From: Acidimicrobilacustris europaeus
Lineage (GTDB): Bacteria > Actinomycetota > Acidimicrobiia > Acidimicrobiales > Acidimicrobilacustridaceae
Assembly (NCBI GenBank): GCA_965194515.1
Contig: OZ239146.1
Span: 372,001-436,000 of the forward strand
Reading direction: 5' to 3'
Length of the DNA stretch: 64,000 bases
Positions 43,488 to 51,534 of the stretch are shown here, piece by piece. Position numbers and translations under genes: made by a program. The notes beneath the pieces were generated by a model. It was not told where the DNA came from, made no database searches, and saw nothing but the letters and a program-made list of their open reading frames with translations. Within the stretch, counting starts at the first letter, position 1, and each line of letters starts with the position of its first letter.

Positions 43488-44459
43488 TTACCTTGCGGGA
43501 GGCCCCGGCGGCGGTCCTGCTGGCCGTTGCTGTCCCTGCTGGCCCTGCATTGGCGGCATCTGTGCGGCAGCACTTCCCGTTTGCGTTGTTGCTGTTCCGG
43601 TAAGACACCCAAGGATGTAGGGGAACTGCGTAGGAGTCAGGTGGTAGGCGTAGGTACCGTCGGCTTCGGTCCGGCCGTTGCATGCGTCGAGTGTTCCGGG
43701 TTCGGTGCCGCCGCTGAAGGAGTACGCCTTCCAGACATAGGACTTCGAATCTCCAGTCTTGGTGTAGCCGCTCTTCGCAAGTGTTGTCTGTGAGCAGTTC
43801 GTGTCGAGGCAGATCACCGAGTTGTAAATCGGAAATCCATCAATGGCGAAGCCCACGAGTTGTGAGGTCTCGAAATTGCAGACGGCATCGGTGTAAATGA
43901 TCGTGTGGTAGTGGTAGTCGGCACTTGGGCCAGTGTGCCCACCGCAGTAATCCATGAGCCCATTTCCCACAGGATCTCCATACGCTTCGTCCGCCGGTAT
44001 AGGCCCCTCGGTCGGCCCGTAAATTGCGATTCCCGTCACGGTGAAACCAAGCGTCCCCAACCGATTTTCGATGTTCGTCGGTGCAGCTGCTTTGGTTGGT
44101 TTGAGCGGAATCTTCCAGGTGAAGTTTTGCGGTGCGAGTGGGTTCGGTGTCTTTGACACGAACTCGTAGGAGATCATGTTGTTTGACGTGACCGTCACTT
44201 CACTATCGGTGCAGGTGACTGTCACCTTTGGTGCGGCGTAGTTGGCCCCAGCGCTCGTGCCACTGAGGTCAGGGAACGCGCTGGTTGGGCATGTTCCAAA
44301 CGCGGGGTGACTTGTCAGCGAGTTGGCGCTGCTTGCTGGCGTCGTCGTTGACGTTGATGATTCTTTGTCGGAGTTGTTCGTTGAACTCGCGCACGCGAGA
44401 GCTCCAGCGAACAGTACGAAAAGGACAGGAAGGAGAATGGCGCGTCGGCGAAATCTCAT
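43488..44459 (-). CDS. YHYH-domain lipoprotein
   Basis: Protein of ~323 aa. An Arg-rich n-region, hydrophobic core and lipobox GALAC predict a lipoprotein. The YHYH domain covers most of the body: GNGLMDYCGGHTGPSADYHYH, LVGFAIDGFPIY and YAYHLTPTQFPYILGCLTG. The family is secreted and its function is unsettled; clustered His, Tyr and Cys suggest metal or disulfide chemistry. The C-terminal ~25 residues are Gln/Pro/Gly-rich. ATG 44459 gives a standard signal; an in-frame ATG at 44477 adds MCKCFG. A TTGCAC-N6-GTGCAA repeat (44470-44487) overlaps the start region. Confidence 0.82.
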   Translation of the reverse strand: MRFRRRAILLPVLFVLFAGALACASSTNNSDKESSTSTTTPASSANSLTSHPAFGTCPTSAFPDLSGTSAGANYAAPKVTVTCTDSEVTVTSNNMISYEFVSKTPNPLAPQNFTWKIPLKPTKAAAPTNIENRLGTLGFTVTGIAIYGPTEGPIPADEAYGDPVGNGLMDYCGGHTGPSADYHYHTIIYTDAVCNFETSQLVGFAIDGFPIYNSVICLDTNCSQTTLAKSGYTKTGDSKSYVWKAYSFSGGTEPGTLDACNGRTEADGTYAYHLTPTQFPYILGCLTGTATTQTGSAAAQMPPMQGQQGQQRPAGPPPGPPAR

Positions 44460-44549
44460 ACCGAAACACTTGCACACATCGGTGCAAATGAAGTGGTTTG
44501 GTAACCAGAGTTGTTTCGGAAATCGAGAGATGCTCTCGACGCCGCGGGA

Positions 44550-46283
44550 TTACGGCAGAACGGTGTAGGTGTCCTTGCCGCTCTTGAGCACAGTGCCGGG
44601 AGTTGCGCCGGTGAACTGTCCGTTGATGATCACTGCTTCACCATTCACAAGAACCCGTTCGACGCCGTAAGAGTCGGCAGTGAGTCGTGAACATCCGCCG
44701 GGCAGGTCGGCGACCATGTGCGCGTTTTCAGACCCGATCGTTTCCGGATCAAACACGACGATGTCGGCGTTACTGCCCTCGACCAGAGTGCCTCGATCAA
44801 CAAGACCGAAGAGTTCTGCAGGCCTCTGTGTGATGAGCTGCACAGCGCGTTCGATGGGAATGAGTTTGCGGCCGTTAAGCATGTCTCCCAAAAAGCGTGT
44901 GGGGAATGTTGCGCCACACATGCGGTCGAGGTGTGCACCAGCGTCGGAACCACCGATCATGACGCGCTCGTCGTTCCACGCTTCAACGCGCATGCGCCAT
45001 GACTCGGGATCTTTGTCTTTTGGTGCGGGCCAGAGGATCGTCTGAAGTTCGTCGGCGACAACAATGTCAAGCAGGGTGTCGAATGGCTCGGCTCCCCGTT
45101 CGGCGGCGATTTCCCCAACCGTTCGATTCGAAAGACCAGCGTTTTGCGGAGAGAACGTGTCGCCGATGACGTAGTCCTCCCAGTCGGCGAGTCGACGGTA
45201 GATGCCCGCTTCCTCAGATTTCGAAGCAGTGAGAAGCTTGGCGCGGACCTCAGGATCTTGCAGACGCGTGATGCGCTCAGGAATTTCGCAACGCAGGGTT
45301 TCTTCCCAAGTTGGGAGAAGCCAGATGCCGCAGAAGGTGGCGAAGTTCATGTTCATGGGAACGAGCACTGGCATCGTGAGGGCGACAACGCGGCCACCCA
45401 ATTCCTTGGCGCGGTCGTAGGCCTCGACCTGGCGACCAACTCGGTCGGGTTCGCGGCTGTCGATGGTGAGAACGTTCCAGTTCATGACGCGCTTTGCTGC
45501 GGCACTCAATGTCGCGAGCAATTCGATTTCGTCGTCGGCGAATCGATCAAGACAGCCGGGAACGATGCCTTCGAGGCTGGTGCCTTCGTGCTTGCCGACC
45601 TCGGTGGCCATCGCGAGCATTTCTTCGTTGGAGGCCCATCGGCTTGGCACCGGTTGTCCGTCGCCATCGCTGTGGCTGCCCGAAGTCGTGAACGACCATC
45701 CGAGGGCACCGACTTCAATGGCCTTGCGTAGTTCGGCCACCATGGCATCAATCTGTTCGGGGGTTGCTTCGCCGCCCACGGAATCGGGGCCCATGACATA
45801 GCGACGGATGGCGCAATGTCCGGCCATCCAACCGGCGTTCACAGAGATGCGATTCTCGAACTGGTTGAGGTACTGCTCGAACGTTTCCCAGTTCCAATTG
45901 ATGGTCTTAAGCGCGGGAAGAGGCATTCCTTCGACTCGACTCATCATTTCCTGGAGGTATTCCGCTTCGGCGACAGTGGGGCGCAGGGGGGCGAGAGTGA
46001 ATCCACAGTTGCCGGCGATCACGGTGGTGACGCCGTGGTTTGCTGATGGGGATGCGCCTGGATCCCACAGAAGCTGCGCGTCGTAATGGGTATGGGCGTC
46101 GATGACGCCAGGCATCACCATGCGGCCAGATGCATCGGTGACGATGGCGGCGTCGCCGTCGACCTGACCAATGACAACGATCTTTCCGTCGCGGATGCCG
46201 ATGTCGGCGATGCGTGCGGGAGCACCAGTGCCATCGATGACGGTTCCGCCCTTGATGACCTCGTCGTACATTGCGTCGGACAT
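44550..46283 (-). CDS. N-acyl-D-amino-acid deacylase-like amidohydrolase (amidohydrolase-3)
   Basis: Protein of 577 aa. The composite barrel starts DEVIKGGTVIDGTG; the metal site VMPGVIDAHTHYDAQLLWDP (HxH ~67-69), TVIAGNCGFTLAP and GGSDAGAHLDRMCGA (Asp) are typical of D-aminoacylase/dihydroorotase-like enzymes. It hydrolyses N-acyl or cyclic amide bonds; the true substrate is uncertain. ATG 46283 follows GAGAGGTGG; GTG 46292 and ATG 46271 are alternatives. A palindromic operator (46322-46336) lies 39 bp upstream. Confidence 0.85.
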   Translation of the reverse strand: MSDAMYDEVIKGGTVIDGTGAPARIADIGIRDGKIVVIGQVDGDAAIVTDASGRMVMPGVIDAHTHYDAQLLWDPGASPSANHGVTTVIAGNCGFTLAPLRPTVAEAEYLQEMMSRVEGMPLPALKTINWNWETFEQYLNQFENRISVNAGWMAGHCAIRRYVMGPDSVGGEATPEQIDAMVAELRKAIEVGALGWSFTTSGSHSDGDGQPVPSRWASNEEMLAMATEVGKHEGTSLEGIVPGCLDRFADDEIELLATLSAAAKRVMNWNVLTIDSREPDRVGRQVEAYDRAKELGGRVVALTMPVLVPMNMNFATFCGIWLLPTWEETLRCEIPERITRLQDPEVRAKLLTASKSEEAGIYRRLADWEDYVIGDTFSPQNAGLSNRTVGEIAAERGAEPFDTLLDIVVADELQTILWPAPKDKDPESWRMRVEAWNDERVMIGGSDAGAHLDRMCGATFPTRFLGDMLNGRKLIPIERAVQLITQRPAELFGLVDRGTLVEGSNADIVVFDPETIGSENAHMVADLPGGCSRLTADSYGVERVLVNGEAVIINGQFTGATPGTVLKSGKDTYTVLP

Positions 46284-46321
46284 TGCGACCACCTCTCGTC
46301 GGCCACCCGTCGGCGGCGTTT

Positions 46322-46336
46322 CTGACAGACCGTCAG
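46322..46336. promoter_or_regulatory. Palindromic operator CTGAC-AGACC-GTCAG
   Basis: Same arms and 15-bp length as 16395-16409. It lies between the divergent amidohydrolase (minus) and aldehyde dehydrogenase (plus) genes, so one regulator could control both. Confidence 0.6.
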
Positions 46337-46406
46337 ATTACACGGCTCTCGGCGGGCGTCCACCGTCGGGAAGGGGGGTCAGTGTGACGGACGGCGGGCG
46401 CTGTCC

Positions 46407-46412
46407 TAACGT
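46407..46412 (+). promoter_or_regulatory. -10 element of leaderless aldehyde dehydrogenase gene
   Basis: TAACGT ends 7 nt before ATG 46420. Confidence 0.5.
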
Positions 46413-46419
46413 GCGACCC

Positions 46420-47883
46420 ATGGCAACCATGAACGAGTACCGCCAGCTCATCGGGGGCGAATGGGTCCCCGGTGGCGATGGCACATACGACATCATCAAC
46501 CCCGCAACTGAACAGGTCGTCACCGGCGCTCCCGAGGCCTCGGCCGAAGATGTCGCCCGAGCCGCTGCAGCAGCGAAGGAAGCACTTCCTGCCTGGAGCC
46601 GCACGACCCCCGAAGAGCGTTCCGCTCTTCTCGCTGCCGCTGGCAAGGAACTGGCCAAGCGCACGCCTGAGTTGATTCCGCTAGTCATCAGCGAAACCGG
46701 TGCAACATCATCGGTTGGTTCGCTCATGCAGATCCCAGTCGCGATTTCGCGGTTCGATCGTTATGCAAGAGGCGCGTTGTACGACCAGAACGTTGCGCTT
46801 CCGCCGCAACCAATCGGCACAACGCCGCTCGCCGCAGGTGCACTTATGGCTGGTTACGCCCGCAAGGTGCCGGTCGGCGTCGTTGCATGTATCGCTCCGT
46901 ACAATTTCCCAACCACCTCAATGGTCGGAAAGATTGCTCCGGCGCTCGCAACAGGCAACACCGTTGTTATGAAGCCGGCACCGCAGGATCCGTTGTGCGT
47001 TATCGAGCTCGCCAAGATTCTTGAAGACGTTGGATTCCCGAAGGGTGTCATCAACATTGTCACCGGTAGTGGTCCTGCTGCTGGCGTGAATCTTGTTTCT
47101 GATCCCAACGTCGACATGGTGTCGTTCACCGGTTCGTCGGCGGTTGGTGCATCAATTGTTGCTGCAGGTGCTCCCACCATGAAGCGTCAGCTTCATGAAC
47201 TCGGCGGCAAGGGTGCATGCATCGTTCTTGAAGATGCCGACATGGAAAAGGCCGTTGCTGGTATCGCCAGTGTGTGGGCGTTCCACTCAGGCCAGATCTG
47301 CACGGCCCCGACTCGCGTCATCGTGCATCGCAGCCGTTATGACGAACTCGTCACCCGTCTTGAAGGCGCAGCGCGCGCCCTCAAGGTTGGCGATCCGCTC
47401 GATGCAGCAACACAGGTTGGCCCCGTTATTTCTGCCGTTCAGCTTGGCCGCATTCAGGCAATGATCGAAGCAGGAGTTTCTGAAGGTGCAGAGATTGTTG
47501 TCGACGGTCGCAACGCAGGGCCGGACAAGGGCTACTTCATTGGCCCAACCCTTCTTGCTGGTTGCAACAACACGATGACGCCAGTGCGTGAAGAAATCTT
47601 CGGCCCGGTTGTTGTGGTCGTTCCGTTCGAGACGGTCGACGACGCCATCAACATCGCGAACGACAGCGATTACGGCTTGTTCTCTTACGTCTTTGGTTCC
47701 GATACTCCTGGCGCCTACGAAGTCGCCAAGGAAATTCGTTCGGGTCGCGTTGGCATCAACAGTGTGCAGACCCACCACGAAACACCGTTCGGTGGTTTCA
47801 AGATGTCCGGTATCGGCCGCGATGGCGGCAACTGGGGTCTCGATGCCTACACCGAATGGCAGTCAATTATTTGGGGCAGCTGA
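46420..47883 (+). CDS. NAD(P)-dependent aldehyde dehydrogenase
   Basis: Protein of 487 aa. IAPYNFP (~158-164) and the SFTGSSAVG nucleotide site (~235-243), general base Glu260 in HELGGKG and nucleophile Cys294 in GQICTAPTR are all present; GPVVVVVPF and PFGGFKMSGIGRDGG follow in order. It oxidises an aldehyde to a carboxylate. ATG 46420 (or 46429) has no Shine-Dalgarno. The downstream alcohol dehydrogenase would supply the aldehyde. Confidence 0.92.
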   Translation: MATMNEYRQLIGGEWVPGGDGTYDIINPATEQVVTGAPEASAEDVARAAAAAKEALPAWSRTTPEERSALLAAAGKELAKRTPELIPLVISETGATSSVGSLMQIPVAISRFDRYARGALYDQNVALPPQPIGTTPLAAGALMAGYARKVPVGVVACIAPYNFPTTSMVGKIAPALATGNTVVMKPAPQDPLCVIELAKILEDVGFPKGVINIVTGSGPAAGVNLVSDPNVDMVSFTGSSAVGASIVAAGAPTMKRQLHELGGKGACIVLEDADMEKAVAGIASVWAFHSGQICTAPTRVIVHRSRYDELVTRLEGAARALKVGDPLDAATQVGPVISAVQLGRIQAMIEAGVSEGAEIVVDGRNAGPDKGYFIGPTLLAGCNNTMTPVREEIFGPVVVVVPFETVDDAINIANDSDYGLFSYVFGSDTPGAYEVAKEIRSGRVGINSVQTHHETPFGGFKMSGIGRDGGNWGLDAYTEWQSIIWGS

Positions 47884-47944
47884 GTCCCACTGAACTTGTA
47901 GTTCGACCTATTCAACATTTACTGACTCACCTCTGGGGGAATTC

Positions 47945-49051
47945 ATGAAGGGCATCGTTTTCACTGGCGACAAAGCTGAGGTTCTCGACGGACTCGAAGT
48001 TCGCGATCCCGGCGCTGGCGAAGTCATCGTCAAGGTGATGGCTGCCGGTGTGTGCCACAGCGACGTGACTGCAGCCGCAGGTGCGTTCGGATGGCCTTCA
48101 CCCGCAGTGTTGGGCCACGAAGGTGCGGGCATTGTTGAAAAAGTCGGCACTGGCGTCACCCACGTTGTCGAAGGTGACCACGTCATCATCTCGACCCTTG
48201 CTGCGTGTGGCGTTTGCAAGGCGTGCGCACAGGGCAAGCCCACACGTTGCCGTCAGACACTTGGCAACATGGCTCAGCCCTTCACGCTCGACGGCGAAGC
48301 GTGCTGGAACTTTGCTGCAGCATCGGTGTTCACCGAACGCACGGTGATCCGTGGTTTTCAGGCCGTGAAGATTCCCAAGGATGTTCCGTTCACTTCTGCA
48401 TGCCTTGTCGGTTGCGGCGTCATGACTGGTGCAGGAGCCGTCCTGTATCGCTCCGATGTGAAGATCGGTCAGACCGCGGTTGTCTACGGCTGTGGCGGCG
48501 TTGGCCTCAATGCCATTCAGGCACTGCGCGTAAAGCGCGCGTCGCGCATCATTGCGATCGACACCGAACCCGAGAAGGAAGCACTCGCTCGTCAGTTCGG
48601 TGCAACCGATTTCCTCAACGGCCTCGACGAAGACATCGTTGAGCAGGTGCGTCGACTCGTTCCTTACAGCGAGACCGAACTTTCCGGACCATTCAATGCT
48701 GGCGGTGTTGATTGGGTGTACGACGTCGTCGGCCACCCAGCGGTGACCTCGAACGCCCTTGAAATGCTTGATTGGGGCGGCACGGTTGTCATCATCGGCA
48801 CCCCTGGTGGCGACGCAACCTTCACGCTTCCGTACCAGCGCTTCACGCAGAACGAACGCTCAGTCATTGGTTGTCGTGCAGGTTCGTACAGCCCACATAG
48901 CGACATGTTGCAGATCATTGATCTCTACCGTCGGGGCGAGTTCATGCTCGACGAGCTCGTAACTGCGACCTATCCGCTCGAGGGTTTCCACGACGCAGTG
49001 CATGACATGCATTCGGGTGCAGTCGCTCGTGGCGTGCTCACCATCGGCTGA
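47945..49051 (+). CDS. Zinc-dependent alcohol dehydrogenase (MDR, class III-like)
   Basis: Protein of 368 aa. Catalytic zinc ligands Cys37 (GVCHSD) and His58 (GHEGAG), structural zinc Cys88/91/94/102 (CGVCKACAQGKPTRC) and the Rossmann motif YGCGGVGLNAIQAL are intact. It oxidises primary alcohols with NAD(P) or a mycothiol-type cofactor. The start follows CTGGGGGAATTC. With the aldehyde dehydrogenase it forms an alcohol-to-acid module. Confidence 0.92.
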   Translation: MKGIVFTGDKAEVLDGLEVRDPGAGEVIVKVMAAGVCHSDVTAAAGAFGWPSPAVLGHEGAGIVEKVGTGVTHVVEGDHVIISTLAACGVCKACAQGKPTRCRQTLGNMAQPFTLDGEACWNFAAASVFTERTVIRGFQAVKIPKDVPFTSACLVGCGVMTGAGAVLYRSDVKIGQTAVVYGCGGVGLNAIQALRVKRASRIIAIDTEPEKEALARQFGATDFLNGLDEDIVEQVRRLVPYSETELSGPFNAGGVDWVYDVVGHPAVTSNALEMLDWGGTVVIIGTPGGDATFTLPYQRFTQNERSVIGCRAGSYSPHSDMLQIIDLYRRGEFMLDELVTATYPLEGFHDAVHDMHSGAVARGVLTIG

Positions 49052-49137
49052 TCTCGTCGTCAAAAACAATCTCTGCTTGATTCCGCACGCAATGTCGTGA
49101 TGGCTTCACGCGCAACTCACTCAACAATGGGGGAACT

Positions 49138-49884
49138 ATGGAACAGCGGTATGTAGGCAAGGGTGTCATCGTTACTGGCGCCGGTTCAGGAATCGGGCGC
49201 GGAGTCGCCGAGCGATTTGGCGCCGAAGGCGGCAAGGTCGCATGTCTCGATGTCAATCTCGAGAATGCTCAGGAAACCGCGAAATCAATTGGACCAAACG
49301 CGATCGCTCTCGCCTGCGATGTCAGTAGTTGGGAAAGCGTTGAGTCGGTTGTCGCAGATGTGACGAAGGCGTTTGGTCAGGTCGACGTGTTGTGCAACGT
49401 CGCTGGCATTGGTGGCTTCGATAACAGCCACGACGGAGACCCGGCCAAGTTCGAACGCATGATCGCCGTGAATCTCACTGGCACCTATTTCATGTGCCGC
49501 GCCGTGCTTCCTCAAATGGTGGAGCGAGGCCATGGGGTCATCGTGAACACCTCGTCGACTGCGGCGGTCATGGGCCAGCCCTGGAGCGCGGCCTACTGCG
49601 CGTCGAAGGGCGGCGTGTCGGCGCTCACCCGTGCGCTCGCCACCGAATATGACGTGCCGATCCGAATCTGTGCGGTTGCTCCTGGCGGTGTCGAGACGAA
49701 CATGTACACCGCGTTCGTCCCGCCAAAGGGTGCGGACTGGGGTCGCATGCGCAAGATGTCGCGAGACAACGTTGAAGTCGGAAAGCCCGCTGAATTGGCG
49801 AGTTTTTACGCCTATTTGGGCTCTGACGAAGCTCGCTATGTCAGTGGCGCAACCCTCATGATGGATGGTGGCATTTCCTGTTAG
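49138..49884 (+). CDS. Short-chain dehydrogenase/reductase
   Basis: Protein of 248 aa. TGAGSGIG (13-20), Ser139/140 and Tyr153-x3-Lys157 (YCASK). The start follows GGGGGAAC. The 86-bp gap to the alcohol dehydrogenase has no terminator, so co-transcription is possible. A strong terminator follows. Confidence 0.9.
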   Translation: MEQRYVGKGVIVTGAGSGIGRGVAERFGAEGGKVACLDVNLENAQETAKSIGPNAIALACDVSSWESVESVVADVTKAFGQVDVLCNVAGIGGFDNSHDGDPAKFERMIAVNLTGTYFMCRAVLPQMVERGHGVIVNTSSTAAVMGQPWSAAYCASKGGVSALTRALATEYDVPIRICAVAPGGVETNMYTAFVPPKGADWGRMRKMSRDNVEVGKPAELASFYAYLGSDEARYVSGATLMMDGGISC

Positions 49885-49897
49885 TCGGGGTCGCAGC

Positions 49898-49936
49898 GTG
49901 ACCGGTCGGAACCTCGGTTACCGGCCGGTCACTTTT
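49898..49936 (+). terminator. Rho-independent terminator
   Basis: A 12-bp stem with one G-T pair (49898-49909 with 49921-49932) is followed by TTTT. Confidence 0.9.
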
Positions 49937-50030
49937 GCGTTTTGGGGCGGGTTCGATGCTTCGATCGGGAGGCCGACAGAGCCACAGTCGCCTCTGTGCC
50001 GGTCGTCACACACGCGTTTGTGAATTCGGT

Positions 50031-50036
50031 TATGGT
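50031..50036 (+). promoter_or_regulatory. Putative -10 of transporter operon 2
   Basis: TATGGT lies 38 nt upstream of the GTG start, giving a ~31-nt leader containing GGGGGGAA. Confidence 0.4.
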
Positions 50037-50073
50037 TCGCCAAGTAGTTCAACAACTCCCAGGGGGGAACCAA

Positions 50074-51453
50074 GTGAAGCGATTCAGAGCAGGTGTGCTC
50101 ATCGCGGCTCTCAGCGTCAGCATCCTTGCTGTCGGTTGTGGCCGTAGTGGGTCAGATAGCGAAAGTGGCTCGGGCGAAAGCTCCACAGCCAAGGCAAATG
50201 CCAACTGCACCAAAGAAGCATTGCAAGCAACAGAAATTGGCGTGAGCGCAGACACGATTTCGGTTGAGGTCATGGCCGATACCGGTTCGCCGCTTGCACC
50301 CGGTTTGTTCCAAGGCAACGTCGATGCGATGAATGCCTATGCCAAGTGGATTAACGCCAATGGCGGGGTTGGATGTCGGCAGTTGAAGGTTGAAGCCTGG
50401 GACTCCAAGATTGATCCGACCGAAGCAAAGAACGGCATCATCAATGCTTGCAAGAACAGTCTTGCGATGGTCGGTGGCAACACGCTGTTCAACCCCGATG
50501 TTTCGGTGATTGGCAACTGTGTCGACAAAGCGGCCCAGCCCGTTGGCCTTCCGGTCTTCTCAGCTCTTGCCAATGATGTGAACGAACAGTGCGCTGCAAA
50601 TGTTTGGGTAATGCAGGCCGTTGCTGAACCTTGCAGTGGAACCAACACTGGTGTTCGCGATCTCAAAGCATTTGTTGGGGCAACGAAGTACTACCAAACG
50701 GTTCAGCCGAACCTGAAGGGTGTCTTCCTGGTCCCTGGCGATCTGCCCACCACAATCCAGTCGGCGACCTACCAAATTGAAGCTCAGAAGCAGGTCGGCG
50801 TGACCTGGATCGATGCCCTCAAGGTTTCTGGTCGTTCGGAACAGTCAGCGTTCAACACCTACGTTCAAGCCCTGAAGAACGGTGGCGGTAACTACGCCTA
50901 TATGGGTTCGAATGACGTGGCAATGACGAAGCTTCGTAAGGAAGCCGCAGCTCAGGGACTCACCGGTATTGATGTGTGGGGATGCTCTCTTGCCTGCTAC
51001 ACCGAAAACTTCAAGACCGGTGGTTCGGTAGTCGACGGCACCTATGTTTGGATGCAGTTCCTTCCGTTTGAAGAAGCATCAAGCAACAAGGCCGTTCAGA
51101 CCTATGTTGATGCTTCCGGTGGCAAGCCGGACGCATTTGGTGCCCAGGCATGGCAGTCGGCAATGGCATTCACTCAGGCCGTCAACGAAATCGTTGCTGA
51201 AAAGGGACCGAACGCCATCACCCGTCCGAACCTCCTCGCAAAGATGAAGACACTTTCATTCGACGCTGATGGTTGGATTGGCAAGGCTCGTACTGGTCAG
51301 AAGGTCTTCTCTGACTGCATGGTGATCATGCAAATCAATGGCGGTAAGTTCGAGCGAGTCTTCCCGAAGGAAGCCGGCACACTCGATTGCAAGTCCGAGA
51401 ACCTTGTCACCGTCAAACTTGATCCGGCCGCAGCCGCAGCCAACGTCAAGTAG
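50074..51453 (+). CDS. Branched-chain-amino-acid-type ABC substrate-binding lipoprotein (system 2)
   Basis: Protein of 459 aa. Signal with lipobox LAVGC (Cys22) and a Ser/Gly-rich linker, then a type I periplasmic-binding fold: VMADTGSPLAPGLFQGNVDAMNAYAKWINANGG is the Leu/Ile/Val-binding-type entry. Several paired Cys (NC, GC, AC) are unusual and suggest disulfides. It delivers substrate to the fused permease encoded downstream. GTG 50074 follows AGGGGGGAAC; an in-frame ATG at 49942 would precede the signal peptide. Confidence 0.88.
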   Translation: MKRFRAGVLIAALSVSILAVGCGRSGSDSESGSGESSTAKANANCTKEALQATEIGVSADTISVEVMADTGSPLAPGLFQGNVDAMNAYAKWINANGGVGCRQLKVEAWDSKIDPTEAKNGIINACKNSLAMVGGNTLFNPDVSVIGNCVDKAAQPVGLPVFSALANDVNEQCAANVWVMQAVAEPCSGTNTGVRDLKAFVGATKYYQTVQPNLKGVFLVPGDLPTTIQSATYQIEAQKQVGVTWIDALKVSGRSEQSAFNTYVQALKNGGGNYAYMGSNDVAMTKLRKEAAAQGLTGIDVWGCSLACYTENFKTGGSVVDGTYVWMQFLPFEEASSNKAVQTYVDASGGKPDAFGAQAWQSAMAFTQAVNEIVAEKGPNAITRPNLLAKMKTLSFDADGWIGKARTGQKVFSDCMVIMQINGGKFERVFPKEAGTLDCKSENLVTVKLDPAAAAANVK

Positions 51454-51469
51454 CAGTTCTGTCGTACCC

Positions 51470-51499
51470 GGAGGGGCCAGCCGAAAGGCTGGCCCCTCC
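51470..51499 (+). terminator. Hairpin between binding protein and permease genes
   Basis: A perfect 13-bp stem (51470-51482 with 51487-51499) with a GAAA tetraloop and no T-tract. It probably attenuates or protects the 3' end, allowing more binding protein than permease. Confidence 0.7.
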
Positions 51500-51534
51500 T
51501 CATCACATCAGCGCAGTGCAGCAAGGGGGGGGAA

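Noticed and set aside
42383..43612. 409-codon minus-strand frame antisense to an acyl-CoA dehydrogenase
   Set aside because: Pure antisense of a clear ACAD; typical of high-GC third-codon bias.
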